From assembly GCF_016907775.1 (NCBI RefSeq), contig NZ_JAFBCO010000001.1:2170001-2234000 (forward strand): DNA of 64,000 bases, read 5' to 3'. The notes beneath the pieces were generated by a model. The model worked only from the letters and a program-made list of their open reading frames with translations, did no database searches and was not told the DNA's origin. Made by a program: the position numbers and the translations under genes. Shown piece after piece: positions 56,871-64,000 of the stretch (within the stretch, counting starts at the first letter, position 1; each line of letters starts with the position of its first letter). Source of the DNA: Pseudoglutamicibacter cumminsii (lineage in GTDB: Bacteria; Actinomycetota; Actinomycetes; Actinomycetales; Micrococcaceae).

Positions 56871-57680
56871 CTAGTGGGCTTCCGCGATCGAGCTCTGGAT
56901 ATACACCGCGGTCAGCAGGGCAAAGACGTATGCCTGCAGAACCATGATGAAGATCTCGAAGAGGAACATACCTACTGCACCGATGAAGACGAGCACACCG
57001 AGTGGATATCCGTACCACTCACCCATCTTCAGGAACATGAAGTTCATCGCTGAGCCAGCAAGCGCAACGATCATGTGACCCGAAAGCATGGTCGCGAACA
57101 GACGCAGCGAGTGCGTCATTGGACGAACCAAGAACGTCGAAACGATCTCGATCGGGATCACAAGGAAATAGAAAGGCCACGGCACACCCGATGGCATGAG
57201 TGCGACCTTGAAGTAGCCAATCCCGTGGGTCTTGAAGCCCAGGTAAATCCAGTAGAGGTACACGATGCCGGCTAGCGCGTACGCTGTGCCGACGTGTGAC
57301 GTGGTGGGCAGTTGGATGAAGGGCACAGCGCCCATCAGGTTGCTGACAAGGACAAACGCAAACAACGCCACGAGGAGTGGTGTGTACTTGCGGAATTCCT
57401 TTTCGCCGAGCATGTCACGGCCCACTGAGTTCCGGACGAAGGAGTAGAAGCCTTCACCGAAGAACTGGAAGCGGCCTGGAATCATCTGCCGCTTGCGTGC
57501 TGCAGCGACAAAGAACCACGAGAGGAGCAAAACAGTTAGCAGAACAACAAGCATCTGCTTACCAAAACCGGTGCCGTATTCGGCGCCCCACGGGATAATC
57601 TCCGGAAGGTGGAGGTCATCGATGGTTGGTGGGGTGAAACCGTCGGAACCGGCGGCTGTGGAAAGCGCAAGCGCGATCAA
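56871..57680 (-). CDS. atpB: ATP synthase a subunit
   Basis: The stator channel subunit of Fo. The essential arginine is in LVRPMTHSLRLFATMLSGHM, and the last helix region VFALLTAVYIQSSIAEAH is conserved. The length of 269 is typical. The start is TTG at 57680, supported by GAGAGGA 6 nt upstream. It is the first structural gene of atpBEFHAGDC, 94 nt after a small membrane gene. Confidence 0.96.
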   Translation of the reverse strand: MIALALSTAAGSDGFTPPTIDDLHLPEIIPWGAEYGTGFGKQMLVVLLTVLLLSWFFVAAARKRQMIPGRFQFFGEGFYSFVRNSVGRDMLGEKEFRKYTPLLVALFAFVLVSNLMGAVPFIQLPTTSHVGTAYALAGIVYLYWIYLGFKTHGIGYFKVALMPSGVPWPFYFLVIPIEIVSTFLVRPMTHSLRLFATMLSGHMIVALAGSAMNFMFLKMGEWYGYPLGVLVFIGAVGMFLFEIFIMVLQAYVFALLTAVYIQSSIAEAH

Positions 57681-57774
57681 CGCGTTTCCTCTCTAGAAGC
57701 TGTACGGCTGTCTCCGCACGAAACTCATCAGTGATGATCATCGTGATGCGCGGAGACTCGTGCTGGGGTTTGGT

Positions 57775-58029
57775 CTATTTCAGGCGTCCGGCTTCCCGGC
57801 GACGGTCCACGTGGTGACGCCATGCGATATAGAGCCCGGCCACGGCACCGAACCCGGCTCCTGCGAACAGTAGCCACGATCGGTCCAGGGCCATACCCGC
57901 GAACCATCCTATCAAACCAAAGGCGATGATCCCGCCCAAGAGGTAGGTGATGTATTCGCGTACTGGATGTTCCGCGGCATCTTGCGGCCCGTAGCCGCGT
58001 TGTGTCGAATTGAGTTTCTTTTTTGCCAT
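57775..58029 (-). CDS. Small membrane protein preceding atpB (AtpZ/AtpI-like position)
   Basis: An 84-residue protein with a basic N-terminus (MAKKKLNSTQRGYGPQ) and two hydrophobic segments, YITYLLGGIIAFGLIGWFAG and LLFAGAGFGAVAGLYIAW, ending in a basic tail. Position and size suit the small AtpI/AtpZ-type proteins encoded before atpB, thought to help c-ring assembly or magnesium handling, but sequence alone does not prove this. I prefer the ATG at 58029; a GTG at 58038 would add three residues. Confidence 0.75.
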   Translation of the reverse strand: MAKKKLNSTQRGYGPQDAAEHPVREYITYLLGGIIAFGLIGWFAGMALDRSWLLFAGAGFGAVAGLYIAWRHHVDRRREAGRLK

Positions 58030-58041
58030 GTTTTCCACTCG

Positions 58042-58476
58042 CTAGTTGTAGACCCTTTGGCGGACTTTCATAAGCGTGACCATCTCTGCGGCCTGCCACG
58101 CGACGAACGCCCCTATAGCGCCTGCGACGGCCCATCCGCGTGAGAACCAGCTTTCATCCGGTTGGATGAGCAACAGGAACCCGAATGCGATGACTTTGAC
58201 GACGTACGTGATCATGAAGGCTGCAAGAACGGCGTCTGGTTTGGTTTTGCTGACAACGTGCGCCACTAGCAGTGAGATCGCGAAAAACACCATGACGACG
58301 ACTGCCGCAGCGAACGCTGAAAAGGCACCCGGAAGGCCAGCGAAGATGGCGCCGAGAATCACGATGAGGACTGCTACCCCTCCCCCGGCGGCCGCGGAAT
58401 AACCCAGGACTTTGAGCCATGGGAACGAGGTCGAGTCCGAAGCTTCGGTAATGAGGTTCGGCTGAGGCTTCGTCAT
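58042..58476 (-). CDS. Four-helix membrane protein of the ATP synthase operon (AtpI-like)
   Basis: A 144-residue protein with four predicted membrane helices: YSAAAGGGVAVLIVILGAIF, the FSAFAAAVVVMVFFAISLLV stretch, ITYVVKVIAFGFLLLI and GWAVAGAIGAFVAWQAAEM. The third segment preceded by a Lys/Pro/Asp loop is like the ATP synthase protein I family. Its ATG directly follows the wecA stop (TAAATG). Role in Fo assembly is inference from family and position. Confidence 0.75.
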   Translation of the reverse strand: MTKPQPNLITEASDSTSFPWLKVLGYSAAAGGGVAVLIVILGAIFAGLPGAFSAFAAAVVVMVFFAISLLVAHVVSKTKPDAVLAAFMITYVVKVIAFGFLLLIQPDESWFSRGWAVAGAIGAFVAWQAAEMVTLMKVRQRVYN

Positions 58477-59625
58477 TTAGACGCGTCCCTTCCGTCGAAT
58501 ATGTAGCTTCTTGTGTTCGGCTTCGGTCCGATGTGCGAGGCGGCGTCTAATCCACGGATGGACCGTCAAAATTCCTGCTCCAAGCAACAAAACAGCCCAT
58601 ATCGGCAAAATAATGCCAGCAGGAAGACGGTTGATCAGGATCGCCCCGAATGCGACGATCGCGCTCCACAAATACAAAAGCAAGACTGCGCCGCGGTGCG
58701 TGTAGCCGCCGTCGATGAGACGGTGATGCAGGTGCCCGCGGTCGGCTGTAAACGGTGAACGGCCTCGTGCAGCACGCCGCAAAACTGAGAGGAACAAGTC
58801 AACCAGCGGCAACGCGATCACCGCGATCGGCAACACAATCGGCATGTAGGCCGGGATGTTGCGGAACCGTTCACCGTCGAGGGCGCGCAGGTCGGCGGTG
58901 ACCACGATGGTCGCGACCGACATGACAAGGCCGATCATCATCGCGCCCGATTCTCCCATGAAGATCTTGGCGGGGTTGAAGTTATGGATCAAGAACCCTA
59001 GCGATGATCCGAGCAGGATCGCCATCAAGAGGGCACCAAGGTTCGCATGGTCATACTGGTTGACCTGCCGGGCAAGCGTGTAGCAATACACGAAGAAAGC
59101 AGACGCGCCGATCGCCGCGGTTCCGGCGGCAAGACCGTCGAGGCCGTCAACAAAGTTGATGGCGTTCATCGTCATGATCATCAAGAACATTGCGGCACCG
59201 ATCTGCCACACGACCGAGTCGATCTGAACCCACCCGACAGGCAGGACCTCAAGCCGAACACCGGAAACCGCCATGATGAGCGAGGCCGCGAGCTGACCGA
59301 TCAGCTTGTAGTACCAGCGCAGTTCATAGAGGTCGTCGGCAACACCCACGATCAAGATCACGATGAAGGCTAAGGCCAACCCGGCGACCACATCGGGCCG
59401 GATGAAGACGCCAGTCAGAAACGGTGCCTGAGTCGAAGCTGCCAGCGCAACGAGGAACGCGAGGATCATCGAAACACCACCGAGTTTAGGGATTTTCTCG
59501 GAATGGACGTCGCGGGCACGCACCGGGATATCCGCCATGGTGCGTTTACCTATCGCGCGTAAGACTGGTGTGAGCGTCGCGGATGTCACGAACGCTAGCG
59601 CGGCGAGCAGAAGGTAGACCCTCAT
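58477..59625 (-). CDS. wecA: Undecaprenyl-phosphate GlcNAc-1-phosphate transferase (WecA/TagO family)
   Basis: A MraY-family membrane enzyme that places a sugar-1-phosphate on undecaprenyl phosphate to begin cell-wall glycopolymers such as teichoic acids or arabinogalactan. The active-site motifs are NAINFVDGLDGLAAG and IFMGESGAMMIGL, and the basic loop has RGHLHHRLIDGG-like residues (DRGHLHHRLIDGGYTHR). About eleven helices are visible in 382 residues. It overlaps the upstream sua5 gene by 4 nt. Placement before the atp genes is common in actinobacteria. Confidence 0.93.
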   Translation of the reverse strand: MRVYLLLAALAFVTSATLTPVLRAIGKRTMADIPVRARDVHSEKIPKLGGVSMILAFLVALAASTQAPFLTGVFIRPDVVAGLALAFIVILIVGVADDLYELRWYYKLIGQLAASLIMAVSGVRLEVLPVGWVQIDSVVWQIGAAMFLMIMTMNAINFVDGLDGLAAGTAAIGASAFFVYCYTLARQVNQYDHANLGALLMAILLGSSLGFLIHNFNPAKIFMGESGAMMIGLVMSVATIVVTADLRALDGERFRNIPAYMPIVLPIAVIALPLVDLFLSVLRRAARGRSPFTADRGHLHHRLIDGGYTHRGAVLLLYLWSAIVAFGAILINRLPAGIILPIWAVLLLGAGILTVHPWIRRRLAHRTEAEHKKLHIRRKGRV

Positions 59626-60401
59626 TGTTCGAGCGTCTCCCCTGGATCTTGTGTGTCCTGCTGGGTTTGCGGAGCAGGGTTGGTTGCCGGAGCAGCGTTG
59701 CCCTCGATGTCGAGGATGGTCTGGTCGGCTTCTCGTAGCTTCTCGACGCTGATGGCGCCGGCACGGACGACGCGCGGCGGCGTCACGGTGTAGTCAACAA
59801 TGGTCGACGGCGGCGCCGGGTCTCTAGGTTCAGTCTCGCTAGGTGCCTGCTCGGTAGGTGCCTGCTCGCTTTCGGAACGCGCAACACCTTCGAGATACAC
59901 GGCCACCGAGTCGCCCAGCATGTCCTGGGCTTGGTGCGCGCTCATCGCGGCGGGCATTCCCGAGCGGTTGGCGCTCGAAACAGCGAGCGGGCCCGTCTGT
60001 GACAAAAGTTCAAGGGCATCTGGATGGTCCGGCATGCGCAACGCGACGGTTCCCCGGGTTTCACCTAGGTCCCACGTCAGCGAGGGTTGCGCCATCAAAA
60101 TCAAAGTCAACGCTCCGGGCCAGAACTTCTCCGCGAGGGCCACGGCGCCTTCGGGGACGTCCGTCGCGAGCCCCTGGAGTGTTTCTGGACGCGGGATGAG
60201 AACAGGCGGCGGCATGTGCCGGCCTCGGCCTTTTGCTGCCAGAAGGGTCGCGACCGCCTGCGGGCTGAACGCGTCTGCCGCGACACCGTAGACCGTGTCA
60301 GTGGGCATGACGACCAGACCCCTAGCACCGAGCGTTTCGGTTGCTCGCGCGATACCGTCGGCGCGCTCTTGAGGGTCAGTCAGATCGTATGTAGTGCTCA
60401 C
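59622..60401 (-). CDS. L-threonylcarbamoyladenylate synthase (Sua5/YwlC/TsaC)
   Basis: Makes threonylcarbamoyl-AMP for the t6A37 tRNA modification. The Sua5/YciO/YrdC fold shows GLVVMPTDTVYGVAADAFSP near the N-terminus, KGRGRHMPPPVLI, FWPGALTLILMA and SSANRSGMPA. The core ends near residue 210, after which a Glu/Gln/Pro/Thr-rich tail of about 45 residues follows. It follows prmC by 34 nt and overlaps wecA by 4 nt. Confidence 0.93.
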   Translation of the reverse strand: MSTTYDLTDPQERADGIARATETLGARGLVVMPTDTVYGVAADAFSPQAVATLLAAKGRGRHMPPPVLIPRPETLQGLATDVPEGAVALAEKFWPGALTLILMAQPSLTWDLGETRGTVALRMPDHPDALELLSQTGPLAVSSANRSGMPAAMSAHQAQDMLGDSVAVYLEGVARSESEQAPTEQAPSETEPRDPAPPSTIVDYTVTPPRVVRAGAISVEKLREADQTILDIEGNAAPATNPAPQTQQDTQDPGETLEQ

Positions 60402-60435
60402 GCTTCCTATTCTTTCATTCCCGCGGCTGATTCGT

Positions 60436-61416
60436 TCAGATGATGGCTTCAGCTTCGGTGCGCCACATGATGGTGATGCGGTCCCGGCCCGTGAGGTCAG
60501 CTAGCGTTTGCGTGCGGTTGAAGGCTCCGCTTGCGGCAGCGGCAGACCTCAGTTGGGCGCCTTGCTCTTCAGCGTGTTCCATGAGCACCACACCTCCACC
60601 GCGTACAGTGCGGGCCGCCAGCTGGAGCACTGCGAATGGGAGGCTCAATCCGTCTCCCCCTCCCCCATATAACGCGGTGTGGGGGTCGAAATGTTGTGTT
60701 TCGATGTCGCTGATCGGTGAAGCATCAGGAACATATGGCGGATTGACGCACACCATATCCAGAGACGCCGGTTTGTTTTGGTAATGGGCGAATATGTCAG
60801 CTTCGATGAGATCAACACCCGTGCCCGTAAGGTTCCTGCGGGCGTAGGGCGCGGCTTCCGCGCTCGCTTCTACCGCTTCAATGCTGACGAGCGTTTCGGA
60901 ACCCACTGACGAGGCGCTCACCACACCGGTTGCATTGACCGTATCGGCTGCGTGAGCAGCCAACGCCGCAGCGATCGCGCCCGATCCTGTGCACCAGTCG
61001 GCAATCCGAACCCGTTGCGAAGCGCACGTAGCGGCCACCGCCGGCAACAGCTTCAACGCGTGTTCGACCAACACTTCGGTCTCCGGGCGAGGAACGAAAA
61101 CACCAGGGCCCACTTCTAGCTCGAGCCCATAAAAGCCTGCAGAACCCACAATGTGTTGGAGCGGCTCGCGGCTACAACGCCGCTCAACCAACTGCTCAAA
61201 TCCTGCCGGTGTGGGTGCCCCGCGAAGCGAAGCGGCCATCAGCTCGCCGCGCGAAACACCCATCGCGTGCGCGGCAAGCCACTGCGCATCGACAGCTGGC
61301 GACGAGACCCCAGCCTCAGCGAGCCGGGCACTCGCCCACCCGAGCGCGGCCCCCAGATCCAAAGGCATGGCTCCCGCGTCGGGAGGAGTTGCCCCCGTAT
61401 CGGAAGGAACAGGCAT
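60436..61416 (-). CDS. prmC: Release factor glutamine methyltransferase (PrmC/HemK)
   Basis: Methylates the GGQ glutamine of release factors 1 and 2. The substrate motif is MVCVNPPYVPDA (NPPY), the SAM site is RIADWCTGSGAIAAALAAHA, and GPGVFVPRPETEVLVEHAL is diagnostic for the family. The N-terminal five-helix domain is preceded by a short Pro/Asp-rich extension. It is 20 nt downstream of prfA, its substrate's gene. Confidence 0.94.
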   Translation of the reverse strand: MPVPSDTGATPPDAGAMPLDLGAALGWASARLAEAGVSSPAVDAQWLAAHAMGVSRGELMAASLRGAPTPAGFEQLVERRCSREPLQHIVGSAGFYGLELEVGPGVFVPRPETEVLVEHALKLLPAVAATCASQRVRIADWCTGSGAIAAALAAHAADTVNATGVVSASSVGSETLVSIEAVEASAEAAPYARRNLTGTGVDLIEADIFAHYQNKPASLDMVCVNPPYVPDASPISDIETQHFDPHTALYGGGGDGLSLPFAVLQLAARTVRGGGVVLMEHAEEQGAQLRSAAAASGAFNRTQTLADLTGRDRITIMWRTEAEAII

Positions 61417-61436
61417 ATCCGCAGGCTCCGGGCGTT

Positions 61437-62525
61437 TTATTTACCTTCGCCCACGTGGGCTAGGCGTTCGGCTTCATCCATTTCGATGGAGGAATCGATG
61501 ACGGCCTGCAGGTCACCATCGAGCACAGCGTCGAGGTTGTAGGCCTTGTATCCCGTGCGGTGATCCGCGATGCGGTTCTCCGGGAAGTTGTAGGTGCGGA
61601 TGCGCTCGGAACGGTCCATCGTGCGGACCTGGGAACGGCGCTGATCGGCTTGTTCGGCTTCGATCTGCTCCTGCTGGTGCGCAAGCAGACGCGAACGCAG
61701 AACACGCATAGCGGCTGCGCGGTTCTGGATCTGCGATTTCTCGTTCTGCATCGCAACCACGATGCCGGTTGGCAAGTGGGTAATGCGCACGGCCGAGTCG
61801 GTCGTGTTGACGGACTGACCGCCCGGGCCAGAGGAACGGTAGACGTCGATCTTGAGATCGTTATCGTGAATCTCGATCTCTTCAGGTTCATCAACTTCCG
61901 GGAACACCAGAACGCCCGCCGCCGAGGTGTGAACACGGCCCTGAGATTCCGTCACCGGAACACGCTGAACGCGGTGCACGCCACCTTCGAACTTGAGCGC
62001 GGCGTAGACGCCTTCGGCTGGCTCACTGCCGGTGCCCTTGATCGCAACCTGCGCGTCTTTATAGCCGCCCAGATCAGATTCGGTAGCTGAGAGCATTTCG
62101 GTCTTCCAGCCGCGGTTTTCCGCATAACGGATGTACATTCGCAGCAAGTCGCCAGCGAACAGAGCGGCTTCCTCGCCGCCTTCGCCGCCCTTGACTTCGA
62201 GGATCGCGTCGCGGCCATCGTTAGGGTCACGCGGGATCAACAAACGACGCAGTTTCTCTTCGAGCTCCGGGATCTGTGCCTCGAGCTCTTTCGCTTCCGC
62301 CGCGAACTCTTCGTCAAGTTCAGCCATCTCGGCAGCGGCCTCGTGGTCTTCGCGGGCCTGCTCAAGCTTGTTGTGCGTCTCGACGATGGGGCGCAGTTCA
62401 GCCGAACGGCGGCCTAGCTTACGCGCCATCCCCTGATCCGAGTACACGTCCGGGTCAGAAAGCCGCTTCTGCAACTGCTCATATTCGTCCAGGATCGCTT
62501 GGATCGGGTCGTTCGTTTCACTCAT
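61437..62525 (-). CDS. prfA: Peptide chain release factor 1
   Basis: Recognises UAA and UAG and releases the finished chain. The catalytic motif is in [15 protein letters not shown] and the codon-recognition (PxT-type) region is near [13 protein letters not shown] chose the ATG at 62525 ([12 protein letters not shown]) because AGGA lies 6-7 nt upstream; the frame extends six codons further. The product is 362 residues. It is separated from rho by a hairpin. Confidence 0.96.
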   Translation of the reverse strand: MSETNDPIQAILDEYEQLQKRLSDPDVYSDQGMARKLGRRSAELRPIVETHNKLEQAREDHEAAAEMAELDEEFAAEAKELEAQIPELEEKLRRLLIPRDPNDGRDAILEVKGGEGGEEAALFAGDLLRMYIRYAENRGWKTEMLSATESDLGGYKDAQVAIKGTGSEPAEGVYAALKFEGGVHRVQRVPVTESQGRVHTSAAGVLVFPEVDEPEEIEIHDNDLKIDVYRSSGPGGQSVNTTDSAVRITHLPTGIVVAMQNEKSQIQNRAAAMRVLRSRLLAHQQEQIEAEQADQRRSQVRTMDRSERIRTYNFPENRIADHRTGYKAYNLDAVLDGDLQAVIDSSIEMDEAERLAHVGEGK

Positions 62526-62598
62526 CGTGTTTCCTACGTTCATTGGCTCGCGGTGGTCTGCTATAAAGCACCAGGTCTTAGTACACCAGGGTAGAACA

Positions 62599-62645
62599 AA
62601 CGCTCCTTGTGGGAGGCACGTCGTGTGCCTCCCACCAGGAGCGTT
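62599..62645 (-). terminator. Terminator after rho, 21-bp stem with one mismatch
   Basis: Arms 62599-62619 and 62625-62645 pair with a single mismatch around GTCGT. It lies just past the rho stop and before prfA; TTGTTCT follows on the minus strand. Confidence 0.75.
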
Positions 62646-62654
62646 GTTACGCGG

Positions 62655-64000
<1,346 letters not shown>

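Overview
The window is ordinary, densely coded chromosome from a high-GC Gram-positive bacterium, most likely an actinobacterium of the order Micrococcales (Micrococcaceae-like). The evidence is the moderately high GC, the actinobacterial-type Rho with an Arg/Asn-rich N-terminus, NucS mismatch endonuclease, DUF2017/ClpS/MurI and DUF3039 families, malate:quinone oxidoreductase, and many genes that look leaderless (a TANNNT hexamer 6-7 nt before the start codon). I do not assign a genus or species. I see no prophage, insertion sequence, CRISPR array or plasmid backbone.

Layout. 1-3.8 kb: the end of a LuxR-type response regulator followed by a MacB/FtsX-type ABC exporter. 3.9-13.2 kb: minus-strand metG, serA and the ilvBNC operon, with divergent ilvD, together making serine and branched-chain amino acids. 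13.2-21.6 kb: a hypothetical protein, tRNA-Lys, a Bcp peroxiredoxin, tRNA-Leu, an orphan Tat lipoprotein solute-binding protein, mqo and a stand-alone RND permease. 21.6-25.6 kb: two MFS transporters and a lone fabH. 25.6-33 kb: sbcCD, a divergent degenerate ADP-ribosylglycohydrolase-like protein, a DEDDh exonuclease-BRCT protein and DedA. 33.1-39 kb: the conserved clpS-DUF2017-murI-MBL-rph-rdgB cluster, with divergent pncB. 39-44.9 kb: an SF2 helicase, a DUF3039 protein, an ABC-2 exporter and a CnoX/YbbN-like thioredoxin-TPR protein. 45-50 kb: a large membrane protein of unknown function, an AI-2E-family transporter, a small putative zinc protein and nucS. 50.2-64 kb: on the minus strand, rho (cut by the window end), prfA, prmC, sua5, wecA, two small membrane genes, atpBEFHAGDC and a DUF2550 gene.

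Most transcription units end in strong perfect or near-perfect hairpins, and several serve convergent genes. The parts most worth a second look are the dozen leaderless-type start sites, the degenerate ADP-ribosylglycohydrolase fold beside sbcCD, candidate operators before the first ABC exporter and the MHS transporter, the ilvB leader, and the uncharacterised 766-aa membrane protein next to the CnoX-like gene. I did not find a clear new multi-gene system.
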